DNA of 38,860 bases from Clostridia bacterium (lineage in GTDB: Bacteria; Bacillota; Clostridia; Christensenellales; Aristaeellaceae). Both the position numbers and the translations under genes were made by a program. The DNA is taken from contig JAFWZN010000034.1 in NCBI GenBank assembly GCA_017522345.1, positions 1-38,860 on the forward strand, written 5' to 3'. Below are positions 24,557-31,209 of the stretch, in pieces (position 1 is the stretch's first letter; each line of letters begins with the position of its first letter). The notes below the pieces were generated by a model that worked only from the letters and a program-made list of their open reading frames with translations, did not search any database and had not been told where the DNA came from.

Positions 24557-24844
24557 ATGGAAAACAAGATCGACATCACCATGATGGAGAAATCCGAAGT
24601 CATCGCTGCCTACGGCCGTCATGAGGGCGACACCGGCTCCCCCGAAGTTCAGATTGCTCTTCTCACCAAGCGCATCAAGAGCCTCACCGAGCACCTCAAG
24701 GTCAACAAGAAGGACCACCACTCCCGTCGCGGCCTTTTGCTGATGGTTGGTCAGCGCCGTGGCCTTCTGGACTACCTCAAGAAGACCGACATCGAGAGCT
24801 ATCGTAAGCTGATTGCCGACTCCGCTCTGGGTCTGCGCAAGTAA
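24557..24844 (+). CDS. rpsO: 30S ribosomal protein S15
   Basis: ATG 24557 gives 95 residues; GGGAGG lies 9 nt upstream. S15 landmarks: [16 protein letters not shown] (about 23-38), [13 protein letters not shown] (about 52-64) and R-R-x-L-L-D-Y-L. It binds the central domain of 16S rRNA early in small-subunit assembly. The N-terminus has about six residues more than the usual 89-residue form. It is followed by pnp after a 306-bp structured spacer, the order seen in most bacteria. Confidence 0.97.
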   Translation: MENKIDITMMEKSEVIAAYGRHEGDTGSPEVQIALLTKRIKSLTEHLKVNKKDHHSRRGLLLMVGQRRGLLDYLKKTDIESYRKLIADSALGLRK

Positions 24845-24866
24845 TTTACGTAGGTTATCTCCGTCC

Positions 24867-24956
24867 GCTATATGAGCGTGTGGCGTCGTTGCTTTGTTCA
24901 TCCGCGCGTAAAAGCGTGCATGCGCGGGGCAACGGCGCTTTCGCGTGTCATATAGC
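24867..24956 (+). promoter_or_regulatory. Long stem-loop in the rpsO-pnp spacer
   Basis: GCTATATGA (24867-24875) pairs with TCATATAGC (24948-24956); GCGTCGTTGC (24883-24892) pairs with GCAACGGCGC (24929-24938) with one G-U; CCGCGC (24902-24907) pairs with GCGCGG (24922-24927). The result is a 90-nt nearly continuous hairpin with an internal asymmetry. No T-run follows, so it is not an intrinsic terminator. In E. coli a long hairpin here is cut by RNase III and used for PNPase autocontrol; a similar role is inferred. Confidence 0.65.
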
Positions 24957-24985
24957 CTCTCCCGTTTGGGAAAAGTGTTTCCAAT

Positions 24986-25105
24986 CCGGATCCATAAAAA
25001 CGCTTCGCCGTAGGGATGCGGTGAGACGGACGAATGTGTTCGCCGGTCTTTCCGCATCCCTTCGGGGACAAGTCTTCGGCGATAAGCAAGCGCTTGCGGA
25101 TCCGG
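24986..25105 (+). promoter_or_regulatory. Nested multi-stem structure in the pnp leader
   Basis: Stems fit inside one another: CCGGATCC (24986-24993) with GGATCCGG (25098-25105); CGCTT (25001-25005) with AAGCG (25088-25092); CGCCG (25006-25010) with CGGCG (25077-25081); AGGGATGCGG (25012-25021) with CCGCATCCCT (25052-25061); AGAC with GTCT and CGAA (25031-25034) with TTCG (25039-25042) at the tip. It ends about 30 nt before the pnp ribosome binding site. Confidence 0.6.
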
Positions 25106-25150
25106 TTAAAGCAATAAGAAGACCGAAAATTCGTAAGGAGGATACTCACC

Positions 25151-27319
25151 ATGTTCAAGAGCTATTCCATGGAGCTTGGCGGACGCACGCTGACGCTTGA
25201 ATTCGGAAAATACGCCGAGCAGGCTTCCGGCTCCACGCTTGTTCGCTACGGAGAGACCGTAGTTCTGGTAAACGCCACCGTCGCTGACACCCCCCGCCCC
25301 GGCATCGACTTCTTCCCTCTTGGCGTAGACTATGAGGAGAAGCTGTATTCCGTAGGCCACATCCCCGGTTCCTGGAACCGCCGCGAAGGCCGTCCCGGCG
25401 AAAAGGCCATCCTGACCTCCCGCCTGATCGACCGTCCCCTGCGCCCCCTGTTTCCCAAGGGAATGCGCAACGACGTTTCCGTCGTCGCCACCGTCATGAG
25501 CGTTGACTACGACAACAGCCCCGAAACGCCCTCCATGATCGGCGCGTCCGCCGCGCTGTGCGTTTCCGAAATTCCCTTCGCAGGCCCCGTCGGCGCGGTC
25601 AACATCGGCCTTGTGGACGATGAGCTCGTCGTCAACCCCACCTGCGAGCAGAGAGAAAAATCCCTGATGAACTTAACCGTTGCAGGCACCAAGGAAGCCG
25701 TCCTCATGGTTGAAGCGGGCGCAGACGAAGTGTCCGAAGAGATCATGCTCAAGGCCATCCTCTTTGCCCACGAGCAGGTTAAGAAGATCGTTGAATTCCA
25801 GGAAATGATCGTTTCCGAAATCGGCAAGGAAAAGCGCGAATTCCACTTAGAGCTCCCGGGCGACGACGTAAAGGCCGCCGTTCGCGAGTACGCCCTCCAA
25901 AAGGTTCAGTGGATGTTCGACACCTTCGAGCGCAGCGAGAGAAACGCCCGCGAAGCCGAAGTCAAGGCCGATGTTGCCGCCCACTTTGCAGAGCAGTTTG
26001 AAGGCCGCGAAGCCGAAGTAGGCGATGCGCTTTACTCCCTCCAGAAGGAAGTCATGCGCCGCCGCATCATCGACGAAGGCATCCGTCCCGACGGCAGAAA
26101 GCTGACCGAAGTTCGCCCCATCTGGTGCGAGACCTCCGTTCTGCCCCGTCCCCACGGCAGCGGCGTTTTCACCCGCGGTCAGACGCAGGTTATGACCGTC
26201 TGCACCTTAGCTCCCATGAGCGAGGTTCAGATTCTGGACGGCATCACCCCCGAGACTACCAAGAGATACATGCACCACTATAACTTCCCCGGCTATTCCA
26301 CCGGCGAAGCCAAGCCCCTGCGTTCTCCCGGCCGCCGCGAAATCGGTCACGGCGCGCTTGCCGAGCGCGCGCTTGAGCCCATGATCCCCTCCGTTGAGGA
26401 GTTCCCCTACTGCCTGCGCCTGGTATCCGAAGTTATGTCCTCCAACGGCTCCACCTCTCAGGCCTCCGTTTGCGGCTCCACCCTCGCCCTCATGGACGCG
26501 GGCGTTCCGATCAAGCGCCCCGTAGCCGGCGTTGCGATGGGTCTGATCAAGGACGTTGAGAACACGGGCAAGGTCGCGGTTCTCACCGACATCCAGGGTC
26601 TTGAAGACTTCCTGGGCGACATGGACTTCAAGGTTGCCGGTACTGCCATTGGCATCACCGCCATCCAGATGGACATCAAAATCAAGGGCATTGACGAAGC
26701 CATTCTCCGCCAGGCGCTCGCGCAGGCGTTCGACGGCCGCATGCACATTCTGGGCAAAATGCTCGAAACCCTGCCGGCGCCCCGCCCGCAGCTGAGCAAG
26801 TACGCCCCCAAGATCATCCAGTTCAAGATCAACCCCGAGAAGATCGGCGAGGTCGTCGGCCCGCGCGGCAAGATGATCAACAAGATCATCGAAGAGACCG
26901 GCGTAAAGATCGACATCGAGGACGACGGCAGCGTATACATCGCAACCAACGACGACGCGGCTGCCCAGCGCGCCAAGTCCATCATCGAGGGCATCGTTCG
27001 CGAGCTCAAGGTGGGCGACGTGTTCACCGGCAAGGTCGCCCGCATCATGACCTTCGGCGCATTCGTCGAGTACGCCCCCGGCAAGGACGGCATGATCCAC
27101 ATCTCGAAGCTCGCCAACGAGCGCGTTGAGAAGGTGGAGGACGTCGTGAACATCGGCGATATGCTCGAGTGCAAGGTTGCCGAGATCGACGGTCAGGGCA
27201 GAATTAACCTGATCAGAAACGACATCGAATACGACAACGAGGCCATGCCCGTTCGCCGTCCCCCGAGGGCCGGCGGCAATGATCGTCGCGGCGGCGGAGA
27301 TCGCGGCGGACGCAGATAA
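25151..27319 (+). CDS. pnp: Polyribonucleotide nucleotidyltransferase (PNPase)
   Basis: The 722-residue protein has the standard order: RNase PH-like domain 1 (about 12-145), helical domain (about 148-230), catalytic RNase PH-like domain 2 (about 315-520; FFRSRG-like region, S-N-G-S-T-S-Q-A-S-V-C-G-S near 433-445), KH domain (about 555-612, with V-G-P-R-G-K-M-I-N-K-I) and S1 domain (about 620-690), then a Gly/Arg-rich tail (DRRGGGDRGGRR). It degrades RNA 3' to 5' with phosphate, alone or in a degradosome. AAGGAGG precedes the ATG by 9 nt. Codon use is strongly C/G-ending, as in highly expressed genes. The structured leader suggests post-transcriptional control. Confidence 0.98.
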   Translation: MFKSYSMELGGRTLTLEFGKYAEQASGSTLVRYGETVVLVNATVADTPRPGIDFFPLGVDYEEKLYSVGHIPGSWNRREGRPGEKAILTSRLIDRPLRPLFPKGMRNDVSVVATVMSVDYDNSPETPSMIGASAALCVSEIPFAGPVGAVNIGLVDDELVVNPTCEQREKSLMNLTVAGTKEAVLMVEAGADEVSEEIMLKAILFAHEQVKKIVEFQEMIVSEIGKEKREFHLELPGDDVKAAVREYALQKVQWMFDTFERSERNAREAEVKADVAAHFAEQFEGREAEVGDALYSLQKEVMRRRIIDEGIRPDGRKLTEVRPIWCETSVLPRPHGSGVFTRGQTQVMTVCTLAPMSEVQILDGITPETTKRYMHHYNFPGYSTGEAKPLRSPGRREIGHGALAERALEPMIPSVEEFPYCLRLVSEVMSSNGSTSQASVCGSTLALMDAGVPIKRPVAGVAMGLIKDVENTGKVAVLTDIQGLEDFLGDMDFKVAGTAIGITAIQMDIKIKGIDEAILRQALAQAFDGRMHILGKMLETLPAPRPQLSKYAPKIIQFKINPEKIGEVVGPRGKMINKIIEETGVKIDIEDDGSVYIATNDDAAAQRAKSIIEGIVRELKVGDVFTGKVARIMTFGAFVEYAPGKDGMIHISKLANERVEKVEDVVNIGDMLECKVAEIDGQGRINLIRNDIEYDNEAMPVRRPPRAGGNDRRGGGDRGGRR

Positions 27320-27330
27320 GACAATTTTTC

Positions 27331-27358
27331 CGGGCGGCGCGTAAATGCGCGCCGCCCG
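27331..27358. other. GC-rich hairpin after pnp
   Basis: CGGGCGGCGCG pairs perfectly with CGCGCCGCCCG around TAAATG. No T-run follows on either strand, so it may protect or process the pnp transcript 3' end rather than terminate it. Confidence 0.6.
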
Positions 27359-27435
27359 AACCACAAAAGCCGCGTGAGAGGGCGTTTGATTTTTTGCCCC
27401 GCTTGTGCGGCGAATTTTGTATTTTGGAGGCTTCT

Positions 27436-28677
27436 ATGGCTTTTTTACAGCACACCCTTTCAAACGGCCTGCGTATCATCGGAGAATTCATTCCGCATTA
27501 CCGTTCGGTTTCCGTCGGCCTTTGGGTGGAATCCGGCTCTCAGTACGAAACGCCCCGAGAAAACGGCATCAGTCATTTTATCGAGCACATGCTGTTTAAG
27601 GGAACGACAAAGCGCACTGCGCGCGACATCGCCGAGGAAATGGACGCCGTCGGCGGTCAGCTGAACGCGTTCACCAGCAAGGAGTGCACCTGCTTTTACG
27701 CCAAGGTCGTGGACGAGCATCTTCCGCTTGCCATGGACGTGATAAGCGACCTCGTTTTGCACTCGAAGCTTGACGAGGACGATATCGCCCGCGAAAAGGG
27801 CGTCGTCATTGAGGAAATCAATATGGCGGAGGATTCGCCGGAAGACTTGGCGTTTGAACTGCTCATGCTTGCGCATTACGGTGATCAGCCCGTGTCCCGT
27901 CCGATTCTGGGCACGGTGGATACCGTTTCCGCGTTCACGCAGGCGGATATCCGCGATTATATGAAGAGGTTGTACTGCCCGGAAAGAAGCGTTCTCGCCC
28001 TCGCCGGCAATTTCAAGTGGGAAGAAGTCATCCGTCAGGCGGATCAGCTGTACGGCGAATGGGAAAGATCGGGCGTGGATAAGCCCGAAACCGGTACGGT
28101 CGCCGTCGCGCCCACGAAGCTCACCCGCAAAAAGGACATCGAACAGACCCACATCTGCCTGGGCTTCCCGTCGGCAAAAATCGGCAGCAAGGACATATAC
28201 CCCCTTGCGCTTATGAATTCCGTATACGGCGGCGCAATGTCCTCGCGCCTTTTCCAGACCATAAGAGAAGAGCGCGGCATGGCCTATACCGTCTATTCCT
28301 ACCCCAATTCCTATACCGACACCGGCATGCTGGCCGTTTACGCGGGCACCAGCCCCGAGCACGCCAATGAGGTTGTCAAGCTGATTAAAAAGGAAACTGA
28401 AAACCTCAAGGAAAACGGCTTGACCGAAAAGGAATTCACGCAGGCGAGAGACCAGCTTCTGGCTTCCTTTATTCTGGGCCTTGAATCCACCTCCAGCCGC
28501 ATGAATTCCATCGGCCGCCGCCTTTTAATTCAGGGCGACACCCGAACCGACGACGAAGTGGTCGAAAAGATCAAATCCATCACCCTTGAGGAAGTCAACG
28601 AAGTCACCCGCCGCGTGCTCTCTGCTCCCTTCTCTGTCGCCATCGTCGGAAACGGCGCAGACGAAGTTGAAATCTGA
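27436..28677 (+). CDS. M16 family zinc metalloprotease (MlpA/YmxG type)
   Basis: ATG 27436 (413 residues) has GGAGG 5 nt upstream; an earlier in-frame ATG (27394) would lie in the leader. The inverted zinc motif H-F-I-E-H (H47, E50, H51) is intact and the third ligand E127 lies exactly 76 residues after H51 in V-I-E-E-I-N-M. The C-terminal half has the M16 R/Y region (G-M-A-Y-T-V-Y-S-Y). It is a single M16 unit, as in the B. subtilis gene that lies just after pnp there too. Such proteases cut peptides in the cytosol. It is probably transcribed with pnp and the dUTPase 14 bp downstream. Confidence 0.93.
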   Translation: MAFLQHTLSNGLRIIGEFIPHYRSVSVGLWVESGSQYETPRENGISHFIEHMLFKGTTKRTARDIAEEMDAVGGQLNAFTSKECTCFYAKVVDEHLPLAMDVISDLVLHSKLDEDDIAREKGVVIEEINMAEDSPEDLAFELLMLAHYGDQPVSRPILGTVDTVSAFTQADIRDYMKRLYCPERSVLALAGNFKWEEVIRQADQLYGEWERSGVDKPETGTVAVAPTKLTRKKDIEQTHICLGFPSAKIGSKDIYPLALMNSVYGGAMSSRLFQTIREERGMAYTVYSYPNSYTDTGMLAVYAGTSPEHANEVVKLIKKETENLKENGLTEKEFTQARDQLLASFILGLESTSSRMNSIGRRLLIQGDTRTDDEVVEKIKSITLEEVNEVTRRVLSAPFSVAIVGNGADEVEI

Positions 28678-28691
28678 GGAGGGCGTTTACC

Positions 28692-29063
28692 ATGGATAAG
28701 CTCGACAGAATTTTCGAAATGCAGAAAAAACTCAATTCCGACATCATCGAAAAAAGAAATCTTCACGATATCCCGGATGAAAAATGGATCCAGATGCAGA
28801 CCCTCGCGATGCTGAGCGAAATGGCCGAGCTCATCGACGAAGTCAACTTCAAATGGTGGAAAAACCCGAAGCCCGTAAACAGCGATAACGTAAAAGACGA
28901 GCTTGTCGATATCCTCCATTTCTTTATCTCCATGTGCCTTCGCGCCCACATGAGCCCGGACGAGCTGTTTGAAAGATACGTAAGCAAGAATAAAGAGAAT
29001 TTTGACAGACAAATGGGCCTGAGCAAAAAGCCGGGGTACGACGTAAAGGAACTGAGCAAGTAA
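28692..29063 (+). CDS. Dimeric all-alpha dUTPase (dUTPase_2 family)
   Basis: The 123-residue, all-helical protein shows the MazG/dimeric dUTPase metal motifs E-M-A-E-L-I-D-E-V (about 43-51) and D-E-L-V-D-I-L-H-F-F (about 70-79), plus the F-K-W-W-K segment characteristic of dUTPase_2. It should hydrolyse dUTP (and perhaps dUDP) to dUMP, keeping uracil out of DNA; a related nucleotide is also possible. GGAGGGCG precedes the ATG. A terminator follows at once. A 38-bp piece of this gene (28941-28978) recurs at 31029-31066, next to a palindromic repeat. Confidence 0.85.
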   Translation: MDKLDRIFEMQKKLNSDIIEKRNLHDIPDEKWIQMQTLAMLSEMAELIDEVNFKWWKNPKPVNSDNVKDELVDILHFFISMCLRAHMSPDELFERYVSKNKENFDRQMGLSKKPGYDVKELSK

Positions 29064-29065
29064 AA

Positions 29066-29095
29066 GAAAAAGAGCCTCAATTGGGGCTCTTTTTG
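29066..29095 (+). terminator. Terminator of pnp-M16-dUTPase
   Basis: AAAAAGAGCC pairs with GGGCTCTTTTT around TCAATTG, ending in a T-run. Confidence 0.85.
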
Positions 29096-29141
29096 TATGT
29101 AAACGAATGCCAAACTGCTTTCGCTTGAGGGGAAGTTGTCA

Positions 29142-29167
29142 CGGGCCGATGTGGGCATCGGCCCCTA
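29142..29167 (-). repeat. Dispersed palindromic repeat, copy 3 (inverted, variant)
   Basis: Reads GGGCCGATG/CATCGGCCC: both arms are changed so that T-A becomes C-G while pairing is kept. It is inverted relative to copy 4, 27 bp away. Confidence 0.8.
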
Positions 29168-29194
29168 CAATGGACACGAAATGTCTATAAAAAA

Positions 29195-29223
29195 CCGTAG
29201 GGGTCGATGCCCACATCGACCCG
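29195..29223 (+). repeat. Dispersed palindromic repeat, copy 4
   Basis: Same sequence as copies 1, 2 and 5. The left flank (CGAAATGTCTATAAAAAA) resembles the flank of copy 5 (CGAAACGTCTATGAAAA), so the repeated unit is longer than the palindrome. Confidence 0.8.
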
Positions 29224-29280
29224 TGCCCGGAGTTTCAAAAGAGGCTCTTTTTTTCGTATCTGCGTAGGCCAAACGGCTTT

Positions 29281-29425
29281 CGCTTGAGGGGAAGCTGTCA
29301 GCGGAACTGACTGATGAGGTGTCTCCGAGCAAATTAGATCTTGGATCCGGCAGAAATCAAACGCCGTTTCCACCTCATCCGTCCCGGCTTGTGCCGCGCT
29401 ACCTTCTCCTCGAGGGGAAGGCTGA
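29281..29425. mobile_element. Degenerate inverted-repeat element (MITE-like)
   Basis: GATGAGGTG (29313-29321) pairs with CACCTCATC (29371-29379), and the outer parts (CTTGAGGGGAAG at 29283-29294; CTTCTCCTCGAGGGGAAGG at 29403-29421) are related. The right part also forms its own hairpin CCTTCTCC/GGGGAAGG. Similar ends with CACCTCATCCGTC are widespread in Clostridia. It looks decayed and has no gene. Confidence 0.5.
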
Positions 29426-29491
29426 AAACAGTTCCCGAACCCATTTCCTTTCGTCTTCTCCCGATTATCCCCGAAAATCACTGCATACGTA

Positions 29492-29530
29492 TACAAAAAC
29501 AGCGGGCGGCTTGAATCTCGCCCGCTGTTT
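29492..29530 (-). terminator. Terminator of the BspA-like gene
   Basis: On the minus strand AAACAGCGGGCG pairs with CGCCCGCTGTTT around a 10-nt loop and is followed by TTTTTGT. Confidence 0.85.
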
Positions 29531-29546
29531 CAGCCGGTTGCTTTCA

Positions 29547-30962
29547 TCAGGAATTCAGCCAATCCAGCGCGTCCGGATAGGTGTAATTGATACTCTTCTC
29601 TTTGGCATATTCCTTCGCATAAGAATCGCGGCCTACGGTGAGGGTAAGGTTTTCGCAGCCGGAAAACGCATAATCCCCGATGGACGTAACGCTGTCCGGA
29701 ATCGTGACGGATGTAAGGCTTTTGCAGGAGGAAAACGCAAGATTCCCGATGGAGGTAACGCCGTCCGGAATCGCGACGGAGGTTAGGCTTTTACAGGAGG
29801 AAAACGCATCCACCCCGATGGATGTAACGCCTTCCGGAATCGTAACGGAGGTAAGGCTTTCGCAGGCGAAAAACGCAGAATCCCCGATGGAGGTAACGCC
29901 TTCCGGAATCGTGACGGAGGTTAGGCTTCGGCAAAAGGCAAACGCATAATCCCCGATGGAGGTAACGCCGTCCGGAATCGTGACGGAGGTAAGGTTTTTG
30001 CAGCCGGAAAACGCATAATCCCCGATGGAGGTAACGCTGTCCGGAATCGCGATGGAGGTGAGGCTTTCGCAGTAGTAAAACGCGGAATCCCCGATGGACG
30101 TAACGCCGTCCGGAATCGTGACGGAGGTAAGGCTTTCGCAGGAGGAAAACGCACCATTCCCGATGGACGTAACGCCGTCCGGAATCGCGACGGAGGTAAG
30201 GCTTTGGCAGCCGGCAAACGCACCATTCCCGATGGAGGTAACGCCGTCCGGAATCGTGACGGAGGTTAGGCTGTGGCAGTCGGCAAACGCATAATTCCCG
30301 ATGGATGTAACGCCGTCCGGAATCGCGACGGAGGTTAGGCTTTGGCAAAGGGCAAACGTATAATCCCCGATGGAGGCAACGCTGTCCGGAATCGCGATGG
30401 AGGTTAGGCTTTGGCAGCCGGAAAACGCAGAATCCCCGATGGAGGTAACGCTGTCCGGAATCGCGACGGAGGTTAGGCTTTTGCAGGAGGAAAACGCGGA
30501 ATCCCCGATATTGCGTATTCCCTGAGGTATGGAATAGGTTGTGTTTTGACGCCGTCTCGGATAGCAAATCAGCGTTTTTTCTGGTTTATAAAACAATACA
30601 TTATCGATCACCGCATACACGGAATGGTCGGGTGATACTGAGATTTTACTCAGACTTGAACAACCCGCAAAGGGATTTACTCCGATGGATGTAACGCTGT
30701 CCGGAATCGTGACGGAGGTGAGGCTTCGGAAGGAGGGAAACGCATAATCCCAGATAGACGTAACGCTGTATCCGTCAAGCCGATCGGGGATGATGAGCTC
30801 GTTCACTTCTCTGTTCTTGTAACCAACAATCTCTGCCGTACCGTCGTCGAGAAGAGCATACTGATAATCTCCGCTTTCAAACACCTCTCTTTCTTCCTCT
30901 GCAATTGCGCTGAGCGCAAAAAGAAGAAGGAGCGCAAGGATGATATAGAGGTACTTTTTCAT
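29547..30962 (-). CDS. Secreted BspA-type leucine-rich repeat protein (LRR_5)
   Basis: ATG 30962 (471 residues) is chosen for the signal peptide (about 1-21, ending LSAIAEE) and AAAGGAAG 7 nt upstream. A short N-terminal region (about 22-65) is followed by one diverged repeat, a non-repeat insert (about 105-140), and then exactly 12 contiguous 23-residue units (residues 162-437) of the pattern S-L-T-S-V-x-I-P-D-x-V-T-S-I-G-x-x-A-F-x-x-C. A capping tail of 34 residues ends the protein; there is no sortase motif or membrane anchor. BspA-type proteins stick to host or matrix proteins in some gut and oral bacteria. The units are so alike in DNA that recombination could change their number. Confidence 0.9.
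   Translation of the reverse strand: MKKYLYIILALLLLFALSAIAEEEREVFESGDYQYALLDDGTAEIVGYKNREVNELIIPDRLDGYSVTSIWDYAFPSFRSLTSVTIPDSVTSIGVNPFAGCSSLSKISVSPDHSVYAVIDNVLFYKPEKTLICYPRRRQNTTYSIPQGIRNIGDSAFSSCKSLTSVAIPDSVTSIGDSAFSGCQSLTSIAIPDSVASIGDYTFALCQSLTSVAIPDGVTSIGNYAFADCHSLTSVTIPDGVTSIGNGAFAGCQSLTSVAIPDGVTSIGNGAFSSCESLTSVTIPDGVTSIGDSAFYYCESLTSIAIPDSVTSIGDYAFSGCKNLTSVTIPDGVTSIGDYAFAFCRSLTSVTIPEGVTSIGDSAFFACESLTSVTIPEGVTSIGVDAFSSCKSLTSVAIPDGVTSIGNLAFSSCKSLTSVTIPDSVTSIGDYAFSGCENLTLTVGRDSYAKEYAKEKSINYTYPDALDWLNS
29652..30479 (-). repeat. Twelve 69-bp in-frame tandem repeats
   Basis: 828 bp equal 12 x 69 bp, coding the LRR_5 array. Every unit is the same length, and positions such as GATGGAGGTAACGCCGTCC recur with few changes. 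Variation clusters in the six codons around the G-x-x-A-F-x-x-C loop. Confidence 0.9.
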
Positions 30963-31028
30963 TATAACGCTTCCTTTCGGATGATTGGTAATATTATACT
31001 GCATGGAAAATGCTGTGTCAAATATATG

Positions 31029-31066
31029 CGCGCCCGCATGAGCCCGGACGAGCGGTTTGAAAGATA
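31029..31066 (+). pseudogene. Copied fragment of the dUTPase gene
   Basis: These 38 bp match 28941-28978 of the dUTPase gene with two mismatches (coding R-A-x-M-S-P-D-E-x-F-E-R-Y). They are intergenic, 18 bp before palindromic repeat copy 5. This is a duplicated scrap, not a functional gene. Confidence 0.75.
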
Positions 31067-31084
31067 TCGAAACGTCTATGAAAA

Positions 31085-31113
31085 CCGTAGGGGTCGATGC
31101 CCACATCGACCCG
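31085..31113 (+). repeat. Dispersed palindromic repeat, copy 5
   Basis: Same GGGTCGATG/CATCGACCC palindrome, between the BspA-like gene and the Gfo/Idh/MocA gene. The rest of the 247-bp gap holds an AT-rich, promoter-like stretch (TATGAT at about 31167) with no convincing -35. Confidence 0.8.
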
Positions 31114-31209
31114 CCATCTCAAAGTATCAATTCATTTACCCCCTTTTCGAAAATCCTTATCTGTGGTATGATTATATTATAGAAATATGCTTTCAAGGGG
31201 TGTATTATC

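Larger units (their letters stand above)
29085..29300. repeat. Imperfect 57-bp direct repeat around inverted palindromes
   Basis: 29085-29141 and 29243-29300 share the path GGCTCTTTTT, GCCAAAC, GCTTTCGCTTGAGGGGAAG and TGTCA. The first copy includes the right arm of the dUTPase terminator, so the duplication copied terminator sequence. Between them lie two palindromic repeats in opposite orientation. Confidence 0.7.

Noticed and set aside
24868..25105. Known metabolite riboswitch in the rpsO-pnp spacer
   Set aside because: The stems do not match the core of any riboswitch class I can recall, and the position fits a PNPase leader better.
27331..27358. Intrinsic terminator after pnp
   Set aside because: The stem is strong but no T-run follows on either strand, so it is listed only as a hairpin.
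26207..27364. 385-codon open frame antisense to pnp
   Set aside because: It is a shadow of strongly biased GC-ending codons in pnp. The translated sequence is low in complexity, and pnp is certain.
29652..30479. Regular repeats that resemble a CRISPR array
   Set aside because: The period is 69 bp, the repeats are in frame and encode LRR_5 units, and there are no unique spacers or cas genes.
29680..30567. Several open frames on both strands across the BspA-like array
   Set aside because: They come from the 69-bp unit length, which is divisible by three, so any frame lacking a stop in one unit stays open in all. None has a ribosome binding site or plausible protein character.
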